NCBI GenBank assembly: GCA_037127315.1
Contig: JBBBDQ010001279.1
Coordinates: forward strand, 1,296,001-1,360,000
From: Ascarosepion bandense
Taxonomy: Eukaryota; Mollusca; Cephalopoda; Sepiida; Sepiidae
Direction of reading: 5' to 3'
Length of the DNA: 64,000 bases
In this document: piece by piece, positions 30,359-41,636 of the stretch
Layout of the letters: each line of letters starts with the position of its first letter
Position numbering within the stretch: position 1 is the stretch's first letter
The notes under the pieces: generated by a model
What the model was told of the DNA's origin: nothing
Seen by the model: only the letters and a program-made list of their open reading frames with translations
Database searches by the model: none
Made by a program: the position numbers and the translations under genes

Positions 30359-30655
30359 TCAGTCAGTTAAGTGCCATACATGATACATGCTTTGGACAAT
30401 CATGTCTCAAAAGAGACATGACTGATTGGGCAGAAGATTATCCTGCAGTAAGTTGCCATTGCTTTCTGCAGTAGACTGGTTGCCAGCCAAGGCTATAGAA
30501 CTCAATCTGTCTTAGTTCCCTCCAGTTATGGGTTAAATGACGGATTAATACGTTTCCTAAGGGTATTTATGCATAAGTGAATTCAATTGGAATTCGAACT
30601 CGACTCTCCGATTTGTCAATCCGAGTTGATATCCACTGCACCACAATGCACACAC
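30359..30655 (-). mobile_element. tRNA-derived SINE, family S2, near full length
   Basis: The minus strand begins TGGTGCAGTGGATATCAACT and has a B-box GAGTTCGAATTCC. The body ends at TATGGCACTTAACTGACTGA (about 30359). An adjoining CA array lies at its 5' side. Confidence 0.85.
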
Positions 30656-30668
30656 ACACACACGCACG

Positions 30669-30712
<44 letters not shown>
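30645..30712. repeat. (CA)n microsatellite
   Basis: CA dinucleotides with a few CG interruptions, ending in TATATA. Confidence 0.95.
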
Positions 30713-30714
<2 letters not shown>

Positions 30715-31035
30715 AGACAGAATTAATGTCAAGTTTTTTTACTTAGTGTTATCTAAGTCATGTCAACCTTGAATTTTTTGAAAGCATTATTGTAATGTCT
30801 TCACTTTTCAGGGTCAATTAGTTTTTCCACCCTCATGAAACTCCAAAGTCAGCATGACTTAAATAACAAGCTTCTCCACATTAATTCTATTAATGCTCTA
30901 TCCTTATCTTGATATAGAACACTTCATAACAAAAAAAAACTGCTTGCCTAAATGCCTTTCCACCAGTAAACTACTGTAAAAAACAGCTATTTTGGCACCA
31001 AACATCATTACAATTTAACATACACGTATATAAAA
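30715..31035. mobile_element. MITE family B
   Basis: AAAGCATTATTGTAATGTCT, AAAACTGCTTGCCTAAATGC-like and TTTTGGCACCAAACATCATT correspond block by block to 25975-26320. Confidence 0.65.
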
Positions 31036-31139
31036 TGTGCACCTTTTTAATAAATGTGTTTTTAAAACTATAATAAAATTCTATACTTTCCATAGTTTTG
31101 AGAGGTTTATCATGTTGAAACACTGATTCTTGTATGATC

Positions 31140-31485
31140 AAAGTAAAGTAGTGTCAAGGCTGGTCTGTACCTAGATGTGTGACCACTCGGGCATACCAAG
31201 TGCTGGAAGCTTGGATGTGCCGTTGGTATCATAGATAATGGCTCGGAATTGGAGATCAAAAAGCTGAGTCTCAATTTGGCCAGATTCATTACATTTGCTG
31301 ATGTGCAAATATCCTCAAGAAATTGTATGAATCCTACTTTTTTCCATTTGGCTAGGGGTTAATTAGTAGGACATGTATCAGTGAATCATTATTTATGCCC
31401 CCAAATTCTTACAATCTAAAAATATTTTCTAGTTTTAAATAACCTACAAAAATTTTAATAGACTGTAAAAAAAAAAAAAAAAATA
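31140..31485 (+). mobile_element. Composite 5S rRNA/tRNA SINE, family S4, 5' truncated
   Basis: 5S-derived phrases GATGTGTGACCACTCGGGCA and ACCAAGTGCTGGAAGCTT are followed by the tRNA-like GGTATCATAGATAATGGCTC and the family body (GGGGTTAATTAGTAGGACAT). The box A part of 5S is largely lost. Confidence 0.75.
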
Positions 31486-31489
31486 TTTA

Positions 31490-32510
31490 AGTATAATTTT
31501 TTTTTTTTGTTTTTTTTTTTTTTTCAGTAAATTTAGAAAACTAAATTCTACACTCCTGAAATTATTCTATATGTATTTAAGTGTTCGTACAGAGAGTGTC
31601 TATTTTGGTGGTGGTGTCTTTATCACTGGAAAGAGCAGACTTTTTTCTCTCTCTCTCTCTCTCTCTCTCTTTATCTATCTATCTTTCTCTCTATATCTTT
31701 CTCATAATATCTTTTAACTATTTTAAATTTGATCCATTTTGTTTTATTTTTCTCATATTGTTTTTTTTTTTTGTTTTTTTTAAAGGCCCCTAATTATGAA
31801 ATATTTCAGGGGCTGTGAAACTACTATCTCTGTAATCATCACATTTTAAAAAAAAAACTACAAATCTTTAAGAATCATCTTTTTCTTCATTCTTTTTTCC
31901 AATTAACTCAGAGCAAATGAAATTATTGCTAAATTGTTCATTTAAGAAAATAATAATAGTGATATGTCACTTAACCCCCCACAGAAAAGAAAAGCGAAAT
32001 CCTCAAAATCAAATGGTCTTTAACTCAACAACTTGTACAAGTTTCCAGTCACTGCATACTTTTTTTTATTTGTTGGAAAAACATTTTTTTTATTTCTCAA
32101 TATTATTAAATTCATTGCTTTTTGCAAATTATTTAATGTATAATTATCTGCTGTCTTGATATCATGATATCAAAATTTCTACATCTCTAACTTCCTGCCA
32201 CCAAACAATGGTTGGTAAGGTATTTTGCAAGCCAATGCTACTGTATGATTCTTGCTAGGTGCTCCACTCTAGTGACCTTGTGTCAGATTAGATTAAACCT
32301 AGAAAGTATTTTAATTATACTGATTCACACCTTATCAGCATTTTTTTTTTTTTTCACATTGTTGTCTTGTAATGCAAATAAAACAGATTCGGAAAAAAAA
32401 AACAAAAAAATTTTTCACTCAGTTGCTAATTTCCTAAAGAAAAAAATATATGGGCTATAAAAGAATAGAGGACCCCCCTTCTTAAAATCAACAACTTCTA
32501 CTCCTGCCTC
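31490..32510. other. Low-complexity T/CT-rich region, no gene
   Basis: Long T runs at 31498-31525, a (CT)n tract at 31647-31672, more T runs at 31759-31785 and 32340-32355. No recognisable coding sequence. Confidence 0.55.
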
Positions 32511-32514
32511 TGTC

Positions 32515-32965
32515 CTGTAATAAGTGTTACGTTTAGTGGCCGTGGGGGGATGGGAGTCAATTACACAAATGCAACAACTATTGCAGGCCATAGGTAGTAT
32601 TTACTTTTATTGGTCCCATGACTGCATGTGGTCAAGATATATTTATCTATGAGTTGCGTGTCTCGGGACCTGACGGAACCCATCCCTCCCCAGGTCAAAC
32701 TCTAACCAATCTCCTCCAACTCATAGGCTCGATTCAGACACATGGCCATTGATTCCATCAAGACAGCTCTCTACCTTACAATGACATATCACCACCAATG
32801 CATGCACTGCTATAGAGCCCAGTCTACCCTATTTTGCTAGATGGCCATTGACCATACAATGCGGTTCATCTGCCCTTTCTTTTTAATCCTACCAAGTGTC
32901 TAGCCACCTGAAAAGCTCAGTGGACGAATCACTGACCATGCAGCAGGTAGCACTGGGTTAATGAA
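32515..32965. other. GC-richer block, candidate solo LTR
   Basis: The sequence is markedly more complex than its flanks and lacks an ORF. A TGTTACG start (about 32525) resembles Gypsy-type LTR termini and a CA near 32945 could be the end, but no target duplication is evident. It could equally be unique regulatory DNA. Confidence 0.25.
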
Positions 32966-33054
32966 GAATCCACAGATTGACACAAGTATTTACTCATATT
33001 TATTTTATGTTCCAGTTTATATTTCTCTGTGTGGGAATTTTTTTAATTTATATT

Positions 33055-33395
33055 GTATTTTATCCATTGGATAAAAGGGTGGTTACTTCCAGTGACTTGA
33101 CCCAAAGAGTTGTGAGTTCAGTAACTGGCTACAGCAGGAGTGAACGAATAACTTAGAGAGTTGAGTTAAAGAGAGATAACTAAGATGTCTGGAAGTGGCA
33201 TGGCTCATGGAACGAGAACAATATACCCCAGTGATTGAAATAAAGGGTTCCGTTCAAAATTCCAATCACTTGAAGAAGGCCGGAGCGTACAATGCCCAAA
33301 ACATCGGGAATATGACAAAGATGAGGACAAGGGTCCGAACGATGTAAATAGTGTAAATACTACCTCATCTCAGAAGTATAAACAAATATAAACTA
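33055..33395 (+). mobile_element. tRNA-headed SINE, family S3
   Basis: TCCATTGGATAAAAGGGTGG at the head, GTTAAAGAGAGATAACTAAG in the body, CTTGAAGAAGGCCGGAGCGT and GACAAAGATGAGGACAAGGG in the tail. One of the better preserved copies. Confidence 0.8.
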
Positions 33396-33713
33396 TGAAC
33401 TGGTTAGTTACTGGGGGTCAATTTAAAATCTTGCCAAATAATATCAGTCACTTCTTTCTCCTTCTACAGTGATTTTGTGTGTGTGTGAGAGAGAGAGAGA
33501 GTAGTGCTAATATTACAGCTATTCTATAATCGTCATTCTTCATAGAGTCTGTGTTTTGGAATATTGTGTTAGCTTTTTCTCTAGAAGGCCTCTTGTCTGT
33601 GTCGTCATTCATCTGAACTCTGCCGACAGTATGAGCACCTGCTGATAAAGGGTGAAAAAAAGTACTTAAAACATCTGGTTGTTCCTGCCACCACTCTTGC
33701 AGTTTCCGCTCTA
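33396..33713. other. No gene; short GT/GA repeat
   Basis: (GT)n(GA)n at about 33474-33501. Nothing else recognised. Confidence 0.5.
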
Positions 33714-33925
33714 TGTAGGGTGAAATGAAAAGTCATGCACCATTGGGAATAGATGAATTTTCTGATTGATCACAAATTATTTCAGCCAAAGTTACACTTT
33801 ATATCTAATAGACAAACACTAATCTCCTTTTTGTTACACTTCCATTTTTTTGTCTCATTTTCTGATCATCGCATTATCTAGAGAGGAATAAATTAGTATG
33901 GCGCATGACTTTTGAATCTGTAGTT
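33714..33925. mobile_element. Small TIR element, mariner/Tc1-like ends
   Basis: GAAAAGTCATGCACCA near 33728 faces TGGCGCATGACTTTT near 33898, 15 bp of inverted match over about 200 bp. No coding capacity. Confidence 0.5.
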
Positions 33926-34805
33926 GTAATAAATTATTTACTTTCTGTAGAATGCCTTCTATCAACAAATAATATAGACGTGCCAATGTTCTGCTCCTGG
34001 GTGCCGGCTACCACTTCTCTGAGATATGCAGAAGAATATATTTGAAATATAATTTGCTGGTTATCTAGTTACACAAGCACCAGCAAATAATGCAGTCTTT
34101 TTTCAAATCTGAAAATAAAAAGTTAAGGTTTATGTAAAAAATACCCCCATTTTATTGTATTGAATATAAGTGTAAATAAATACTTATACAAAAATGACTT
34201 TTTGGGATGGTAGATAGACCTATTTCCTCCCAACTTTCCCTGTCGACGCCCAGGGTTTCACTCTTTTGTCTTATATTTGCTAATGTAACTTTCTCAACCG
34301 TCCTTAATGCAGTAATATTTTGCCTTAAAGACACCTCAAAATGGGATTTGTGTGTAAAATCCTATTCAATTTGTATTCATGTTCCACAAAGAATTCTAAT
34401 GTGTTTAGCTTGAATTTTTTTAAAAATGTTTTCTAATTTCTTTTTATGCAATGTTAGATTTGACAGTGCAATTGTAGACACTCTGTGCGTCCTCATCCGC
34501 CTGAAAGTATTTTAAACTTTGCAGCTTTTAATTAAACTTAACACGTTCGTCTCAGCCAAGTCTCTAGACATTGTCTCTTTATTAAAAAAAATAAAGCTGG
34601 TACCTGCTATTCTCCTGTGTACTTCTCCCCTCTAAGAAAATCTCCCACATTCAGAACTCTTGAATATGATCTTGCTAAACTTGATAGATTCGATTTAAAA
34701 AAACAAAACAAAACTGCAGCCTACATCTCATGTCTCTAAATTATTTTTTACACGCATTGCAAATGTAGTAGTACTTTTAACTTTTTAAGAAATTATTTTC
34801 ATATT
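33926..34805. other. No recognised feature
   Basis: Two overlapping short open frames on opposite strands near 34152-34413 show no motif. Otherwise AT-rich. Confidence 0.45.
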
Positions 34806-35182
34806 ATTTACACTGTTCAGACAGTTGTCCTAATCTTTATTGCCATAATATTTCAGTCATATACTCCAGCCTTCTTCAGGTGCTAGGAATTTTGAACTGA
34901 ACCCTTTTTGATTGCTGGGATATATTATTCTCATTCCATGTGCAATGCCACTTCCGGATGCCATGTAGTTATCTTCCTTTAATTCAACTAAGTTAAAGGG
35001 AGATAACTACCTGGCTTCCAGAAGTGGCATTGCACATGAAATAAAAATTATATATCCCAGTGATCGAAATAAAGGGTTCTGTTAAAATTCTCTAGCACCT
35101 GAAGAAGGCTGGAGCATACAAAAGCTGAAATGTCATAAAAATGGCAATAAAGATGAGGACAACAGTTTGAACCATGTAAATA
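34806..35182. repeat. Head-to-head palindrome of two S3 SINE bodies
   Basis: The left arm 34806-34982 is family S3 on the minus strand and the right arm 34993-35182 is the same family on the plus strand, meeting at CCTTTAA / TTAAAGG with a 10-nt loop. Both lack the tRNA head. Arms are visibly alike but diverged (for example ATATTATTCTCATTCCATG versus CATGAAATAAAAATTATAT). Confidence 0.85.
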
Positions 35183-35275
35183 CTACTTCATCTCAGAAGT
35201 ATAGACAGATATATATTTGTATGGAAACTTTCTAGTGAGTAGACTTTCACTTTTCATATTATCAGGCTTCAAATT

Positions 35276-35309
35276 TCAGGCTGTAAGCATTCTAACGCTT
35301 ACAGCCTGA
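35276..35309. repeat. Perfect 13-bp hairpin
   Basis: TCAGGCTGTAAGC and GCTTACAGCCTGA are exact inverses around the eight-base loop ATTCTAAC. No U-run follows and the context is AT-rich non-coding DNA. Confidence 0.8.
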
Positions 35310-35607
35310 TGATCCAAAAAGCCATATATTGGTATAGAATTTTAAATTTGATCTCAAATTGCTCTGTTTATTTTAAACCTTAAGCACTTTATTTTTTACA
35401 TGTTTGTTATGCCATACGTATTGATTTTATATACATATGGACAATGAAATGGAATGTTGCCTTTTGTTGTTGACCTCTGTGTTCACACTGCTTATATTTA
35501 CATACACTCTATCTCGCTAACTATAGTGTATCTTAAAAGGTTAGCATATATATGAGTGAGATAGCTTTGCTGTAGGGACAGCTGTAGCCAAACAGTAAAG
35601 CATGCTT

Positions 35608-35610
<3 letters not shown>

Positions 35611-35646
<36 letters not shown>
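35611..35646. repeat. (TA)n microsatellite
   Basis: Pure TA run. Confidence 0.95.
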
Positions 35647-35648
<2 letters not shown>

Positions 35649-35872
35649 CTTACCTATGGCCAGTAATGGGTATGTCTCAGTCCTTATTAATACATTAGAC
35701 ACTTTTCAGAAATTGGATGTTTTTTTACTGTCTAGCATTTTTCTACTAGCAGTGGTTATTTTCATCCTGCAGCTTGTAAGTCTTGTATTTGATGATATTA
35801 TAGATATTACTATTTATTTCCAACGTCCATTTTGGTTATTACTCATGCAGCAACCTTTTAGGTTACAACAAT

Positions 35873-35904
<32 letters not shown>

Positions 35905-35909
35905 TATAT
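35647..35909. other. No gene; (CA)n(TA)n at right
   Basis: (CA)n at 35873-35892 followed by TATATATA. Confidence 0.5.
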
Positions 35910-36130
35910 ACAGGGTGCAATAGATAAAAATGTCATCTAATTTACTCAAAAATGGCACTGACATCTCATTTTAACAGACATATTTACTAAATGTATGCAA
36001 AAATATCTTGAAATACTAAAGAGTAAATCTCTTCAGTAAAATCACCATTGACTTCAACTACAGCCTCCAGATAACTTCAGAATAATCAACTTTTTCATAT
36101 TTTATTTCTTTTATTGAGAATAATCTATTA
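35910..36130 (-). mobile_element. Terminal fragment of an IS630/mariner-like transposon
   Basis: ACAGGGTGCAATAGATAAAA and the CACTGACATCTCATTTTA segment continue to ATTGACTTCAACTACAGCCT. All correspond to 39066-39230, where more of the transposase is visible. Only the terminus and last codons are present here. Confidence 0.55.
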
Positions 36131-36374
36131 AAGGATTATATGCAATATAAATCTTTTTATAAAGTCACATATACTCAAAAAAAAGCATTCGAAGAATAAT
36201 GTCAGACCTTTTTCTTCTTTTTATTTTTTTTATTTTTACGTCATGTGATCCCAGCAGTGCAATTCCTCTGATTACATTCAAAACAAAGTCGACTATGTTT
36301 GTTCTTTGAAAGTCTGTGTTTAAACTCAAACGACAGCAGTGACACTTTATTCATACATGACAAAATTTAGAAAT
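36131..36374. other. No recognised feature
   Basis: AT-rich spacer. Confidence 0.4.
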
Positions 36375-36560
36375 TTTTTTTTTTAATCAAGCAAGGCAGT
36401 AAAACCACTAAGTCTGAAAGAGGGTTACTGTGTGTGAGACAATATGAGAACAAGAATATTAAGAAGAGAGGTCAGTAAAAAACAAGACTTAAGAAGGTAC
36501 AAGATAACAATTGACATTGCATTTAAATTTTTGGAGATGTATAATTGAAATTCATAGAAG
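36375..36560 (-). mobile_element. CR1/Jockey-like LINE 3' terminus
   Basis: Plus strand: AATCAAGCAAGGCAGTAAAA, ... ATTGACATTGCATTTAAATT and TTTGGAGATGTATAATTG, matching the 3' ends at 20440-20520 and 42360-42400. Confidence 0.6.
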
Positions 36561-36984
36561 AATCGACTTATTGGTGAAAAATAGTCTTTTTATATACAAA
36601 CATGTTGTTTTAAGAATAGCAATGTATTTTATTCATTCTAAATATTTTTTGCACAATTTAAATTTAATATTTGTTTTTTGTTTTGTTTTTTTTGGCTTGC
36701 TTTGCTAATTCCTTACGTTTGATAGGGCAATATATAATTTCTACCAGTGTTCCCTCTAGGGTTCATGTCCGCGCACAAAAAAGCAAAGTCCATGCAAAAC
36801 TTTTCTGTTTCAAATAACAATGACAACCACAAAATAAAAATACTGTCCAACTTGATATTTTGTAAATATAGAACCAAAATATTTTTCCCTTTCAAATGTA
36901 GCATGTTTTGCATGATAATTTTAATGCCAAATTATTTCCTCTATGAAAAATAGGGCCGCAGCCTCACCATTCTAAGTGTCGCTA
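36561..36984. other. No recognised feature
   Basis: AT-rich; overlapping short frames on opposite strands near 36713-36953 are probably chance. Confidence 0.45.
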
Positions 36985-37260
36985 ATGGTAATATTTGCCA
37001 TTTCCTTATCAGGTAGCATTCAACATAAATTGAGCAAGTGACCACTGCTCCTCAAATGCTTTTCTTTACTCCCTGGCCTTCAGGCTGGGATCAAAATGTA
37101 GTATCTGTTCTCTTCATCTCTAGTAGTAATATTAGACATTTCCTTATAAGGAAACATTTGGCATTCATTGAACAAGAAGCCAGTACTACTTCCTATTGAA
37201 ATTTATAAAATCTTTCTCCCAAAACAATTTTTTCTGGAAAATAGGTTTTGCAAGTCCAGT
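36985..37260. mobile_element. Relative of the piggyBac-like MITE
   Basis: ATTTCCTTATAAGGAAACAT, TTGGCATTCATTGAACAAGA and TGAAATTTATAAAATCTTTC match the interior of 6512-6741. The TTAACCCTC termini are not seen, so this is a diverged or related larger element. Confidence 0.5.
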
Positions 37261-37754
37261 AGCTGTTATCACTCTTTCTAGTATCAATAGGGGTTTCTTC
37301 CCTAACTTTTTGTTTAAAGCCTTATGGAACGTCAAACTTTTAATTATGTCATTATTTTCTCTTTTGAGTTGTATATTCTTCTCTTAGACTGGTTGCCAAC
37401 CAAGACTAGAGAACACAGTCTGTCCTATTTAAGCCAAAGCTAGTGTCTGTCTGGGGGTGGGGGGTTGTATATGGAATTATACCTTTCCAAGTGTATTAGA
37501 AACTCGGCTGAAATTGAAACTTGGCATCTTTATTTTTTGTGTTCATGACCTCATTCGTGTCAAATATAAAGATATAATACTTAAAATTTTTTAATTGTCA
37601 TTAAATTTTATAATTTACGTAGAATATATATGATTTATATAGAATCTATAGTTGCATCTACTGCTAAGAATTTTGGGTCACTGTTTTGGAACAAGACGTT
37701 TTTCTTGTTAATTCATTTTGCACATTTATAAATCTACATTTTGTCTGAATTGGA
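37261..37754. other. No recognised feature
   Basis: AT-rich; a fragment GACTGGTTGCCAACCAAGAC (37389-37408) is a scrap of SINE family S2. Confidence 0.5.
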
Positions 37755-37970
37755 AATCAGATTGCTGAGTTCCAATTCTAGTCAGGTTTGTTATATTCAC
37801 AGATGCACAAATAATTTGGGAACTGTAGGAATCTACCTCTTATCCCACCAGCTATGGGTTAATTAGTAAGTCTCAGTAAATCATTATTCTCTCCAAAAAT
37901 ATTTTCTGGCTCTAAATAACTTGAAAAAGGGTTGATAAACCAGAAGAAAACAAATCAATCAAAATATGAT
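37755..37970 (+). mobile_element. SINE family S4, 5' truncated
   Basis: TTGCTGAGTTCCAATTCTAG, AGGTTTGTTATATTCACAGA and ATGGGTTAATTAGTAAGTCT match the body of 57772-58135. The 5S part is absent. It ends in the shared TAAATAAC / GTTGATAA tail. Confidence 0.7.
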
Positions 37971-38762
37971 CAGTAAAACAAACTTCACTGAAACAACTAT
38001 AAAGTAATATTTGTGTGATAAATAATTATTGAATTTTACATCTTAAATTATGAACTTATGTTATAATTTATTTCAGATACTTAGAATTTTTTTTTTTAAT
38101 TCTGTATGATGAGGTCTAAATCAGGTTTTCCAAATCTGGATGATATCGTCTACCAGTGGACGATGAGCAACTGAACAGAAAAAAGGTATTTCAACATATG
38201 CTACCCCAACAAAAAAAAAAAAAAATATATGCAAATAACCTTTTAATATATGCCAAGAATCTTTTTAAAAAACCCAAAGAAAACGAGGCTAAATGGTTAT
38301 AACTGGGTCATATTCCTAGATGAGATATAAATATCCCTGCAAAAAAATAATATTTTTGGTATTTCCTATAGTTTTGAGAAGTGCTATTACATTCAAATAT
38401 TTTTCAAACAAAATAAAAAAAATTTCTTTACAAATATCAATCAAATAATGGATGGCCAATAATAACAAAAAATATTTACTAAATTTTTATTAATTACTAC
38501 TAGTGTATATTCTTTTTAATTTTATAATTATGAATAAAAATTGTTAAATTTTTTGCCAATACTTGCAACCCTAAACTAAACCATGAGATTAGATTTTACA
38601 TATATATATATATATAGTTTTCAATGATCAAGTTTGCTTTTATTTGTTCTTTCATACCATAATAGCAGCAGTAACTTCCATATAAGTAAGAATTATTTAT
38701 GTCCTTTTGTTTTTTTTATTTTTATTTTTTTTTACTATATTATAAAGTCACCAACACACACA
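37971..38762. other. Very AT-rich DNA, no gene
   Basis: Homopolymer A and T runs and a short TA tract (38601-38616). Confidence 0.5.
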
Positions 38763-39064
38763 CACAGGGTCAGTTAAGTGCTATACATGATATGCACTTT
38801 TGGGATCATGTCTTGAAAAACTAGGCAGAAGGTTTTCCCTGTCATAAGTTGCCATTACATACTGTGGTAGACTGGTTGCCAACCAAAGCTATAGAACCCA
38901 ATTTATCCTGCTATTAAACCCAGAGCTGAGGGGAAGAAATGGATTATTACCTTTCTCAAGGTTATTTGCACATAAGCGAATGCAATGAATTCAACTGGAA
39001 TTTGAACTCAGCTTTACTGATTTCTCATTTTCAGCCAATATCCACTACACCACGACCCACATCC
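38763..39064 (-). mobile_element. tRNA-derived SINE, family S2
   Basis: The minus strand starts GTGGTGTAGTGGATATTGGC and ends in AGCACTTAACTGACCC. Full length with moderate divergence. Confidence 0.8.
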
Positions 39065-39065
39065 A

Positions 39066-39850
39066 TATATAAGTGCAATAGATAAATTGTCATAAATGAT
39101 ACTGACATCTCATTTTAGCAGATATATAAAATCACACAATAATATCTTGTAATACTAAAGATTAAATCTGTTCATAAAAAAAAACACCACTGACTTCAAT
39201 CATGGTCTCCAGACAACTTTGGAATCTCCTGCAACTCTTTTGGACGGTCTCCTTGTTTAAGTTGGTTAATGCTACCAGAATCCTTGTCTTCTGTTCTTCT
39301 TTTATGTTACAAGGAGTTTTGTTGGTCTCTTACTCAACAACACTTTACCCATAATAAAACCGTTAGTTTGCAGTTTGTTGGCCAGAGGTAAGGGGTGGTC
39401 TAGTCGCAAAAATTGTCAAAAAGTTGTCAATGGGTTCTCTTGTTTGTGTGGCATGATTCTTAACTCAGGGCAGCACTACCTTCTCAAACACTTGATGTAG
39501 GCCTCCATGTTGAATCTAAGGCCATATGGAAAGATGAATGGAGACATAATATTGATATCACTAGTGATTGCTCCAAACATCTTTGTAATCAACATTACGC
39601 ATCGAATTCTTTCTGAATCCTCTACACTGTCCTTAGATTAACATCCAAATACTCTGAAATATTCATATTGGAGATTCCAGCACAAATATCCAGCAGTAGA
39701 ATGTGCCATTTCTAAATTTCTAGCAGAGTGAATTGTTTCATGGTGCTTTTTTTTTCTTATGGACAGTGCCCAACTGACCCTACTATAATGTGCAATCAAG
39801 AAACTCAAGAACAATGCACAACCTTAAAAATACAAAATGGTGACAATCCA
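39066..39850 (-). mobile_element. Degenerate IS630/mariner-superfamily transposon
   Basis: Minus-strand frames retain phrases such as FGAITSDINIMSPFIFPYG followed by RFNMEAYIKCLRRYC, similar to the G-VTSDG--MPP-F--G-R-N---Y---L segment of IS630-type transposases. Near the C terminus is a RFQSCLETMIEV-like end. Many stops and frameshifts are present. The same end recurs at 35910-36130. Confidence 0.6.
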
Positions 39851-39854
39851 TCCC

Positions 39855-39887
39855 ACCCTACACACACACACACACACACACATATAT
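39855..39887. repeat. (CA)n microsatellite
   Basis: CA run ending in TATATAA. Confidence 0.9.
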
Positions 39888-40035
39888 AATGTATATTTGG
39901 GCAGCAATCTTTCTTTTAAACATGTTTTGCTAAAAACGACCTACAAGGACCATTTCATTAATTTTTCCAGTATTCTTACATGTTTCCAGTTTGCTTGAGA
40001 TAAGGAATGTAAAAATGTACAATAATTATTGACTT

Positions 40036-40066
<31 letters not shown>
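39888..40066. mobile_element. MITE family A, left arm only
   Basis: TTTGGGCAGCAATCTTTCTT, TAAACATGTTTTGCTAAAAA and TTCTTACATGTTTCCAGTTT match the left arm of 19447-20100; the copy stops at a (TA)n array (40041-40066). Confidence 0.65.
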
Positions 40067-40074
40067 ACAATAAT

Positions 40075-40330
40075 GCAGAGGAAGAACAACTGCTCCTAAA
40101 GATATACAATAATGAAAAAGTGCTCAATACAAAATGCGATAAGAAGAAAGTAGAGCAAAAACATATACTCTGTACCTTCACAACTGTCTTCACTCCTGTG
40201 TTCACATCCTTCTATTGCCCTTTCTCTCTCGCCTCCTACCTAATACTTCAACTCTCTATTGTAAACCCCTGCACATCATTGGTGTTAACGCCTTGCATGG
40301 GGTGATTTGATGAAAAAAAATTAAGGATTC
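40075..40330 (+). mobile_element. CR1/Jockey-like LINE 3' terminus
   Basis: Plus strand CACAACTGTCTTCACTCCTG, CTTCTATTGCCCTTTCTCTC, ACATCATTGGTGTTAACGCC and TTGCATGGGGTGATTTGATG form the 3' end in sense orientation, finishing in an A-rich tail. This is the only clear sense-strand 3' terminus of the family here. Confidence 0.65.
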
Positions 40331-40396
40331 AACACCAAGCTACCTGGGTTTCATGAGAGCTTGTGCCTGATGATACTTCACAATTGGTTATTGAGA

Positions 40397-40402
<6 letters not shown>

Positions 40403-40434
<32 letters not shown>
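40403..40434. repeat. (TA)n microsatellite at MITE end
   Basis: Pure TA run directly before a fold-back element. Confidence 0.95.
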
Positions 40435-40436
<2 letters not shown>

Positions 40437-40625
40437 CTTAAGCATTATTTTTAGTGGATAGCCATATTTGAGTAGCTGCTCTGCTCATTTATTAAACAGT
40501 AAACTTATTTTCATCTACCGACCTAAATACTTGATAAATCTTATTAAAGAAAAACTTGTACTCTTTAATAAATGAACAGAGCATCTATCCAAATATGAGT
40601 ATCCACTAAAAATAACATTTAAATG
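40435..40625. mobile_element. Fold-back MITE, family C (long form)
   Basis: TTTTTAGTGGATAGCCATAT / GCTCTGCTCATTTATTAAAC at the left is inverted as TAATAAATGAACAGAGCATC / AAATATGAGTATCCACTAAA at the right. About 190 bp. Confidence 0.8.
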
Positions 40626-41056
40626 AGACAGACGTTAGTCGGCACTGAACATCAACAGGATCTGCCGTGCATGAAACAGACTGTCGCAGTTCGGTCTTGG
40701 CTTCTGTGCACACTTTTATATTTGCACACGCTCTACCCCTGCTATTGAGTAGATAAATATTGTTTACTTTAAACCTGTATTTTATCATACACATAACATG
40801 TGTTTTAACAGAAAATACTTTTGCCATAATTACAGATATATTTTCCAATATGGTTTCTTCATCCATAATATTTAATCTCATAAACAATGTGCAGGTATAT
40901 TAGATGTGCTTCCATTTTGGAAAAAGTTTCAGGAAACAAAAGTTTTTAGATTTTACTACAATAGAATGTTTAAAAACAAGCTATCAGTAGATTTCAGAAT
41001 ATCACTAAAGCACTTCTGCTCTATGAGAAAGTCTCACTGTATATAAAAAGCAAGCT
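40626..41056. other. No recognised feature
   Basis: The 93-codon open frame at 40606-40887 (minus) begins inside the MITE and has no motif. Confidence 0.45.
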
Positions 41057-41345
41057 AGCAGCAGTCCGTTAAGTGCTATACATGGTACATACTTGGGCGA
41101 TCATCTCATGACTGACTGGGCAGATTTTACCACAGTAGGTTGTCATTACTTTCTACAGTAGACTGGTTACCAACAAAGGCTATAGAATATAATCTGTCCT
41201 GCTATTTAACCCACAGTTGGAAGGAGAAAAGATGGATCTTTCCTAAGGGTATTTATGTTTAAGTGAATGCAATGAATTCAGCTGGAATTTGAATTTGTCT
41301 TCCTGATTCTCATTCTAGGCCAATATCCACTGCACCACAAAGCAT
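41057..41345 (-). mobile_element. tRNA-derived SINE, family S2
   Basis: Minus-strand head GTGGTGCAGTGGATATTGGC, body with ACCAGTCTACTGTAGAAAG, end AGCACTTAACGGACTGC. Confidence 0.8.
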
Positions 41346-41348
41346 AAT

Positions 41349-41636
41349 ATCAGTCAGTTAAGTGGCGTACGTGATACACGCTTGGGTGATCATGTCTTAA
41401 AAGAGATATTATTGACTGGGCAGAAAATTTTCCAACAGTAGGTTGCTATTACTTTCGGTGGTAGACTGGTTGCCAACCAAGGCTATAGAACACAATATTT
41501 GCTATTTAACCCATAGTTGGAAGGAGAAGAGACAGATTAATATCTTTCCCAAGTGTATTTGTGCATAAGTGAATGCAATGAATTCAACCATAATTCGAAC
41601 TCGGTTCTCTGATTTCTAGTCTTGCACCACAACGCT
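41349..41636 (-). mobile_element. tRNA-derived SINE, family S2, tandem neighbour
   Basis: A second S2 copy in the same orientation only a few bases from the preceding one. Its head is shortened (GCGTTGTGGTGCAAGACTAG) by loss of the GGATATTGGC part. Confidence 0.8.

Noticed and set aside
34152..34413. Opposite-strand frames of 60-68 codons.
   Set aside because: No motif, no splice-site support and no matching copies; probably chance.
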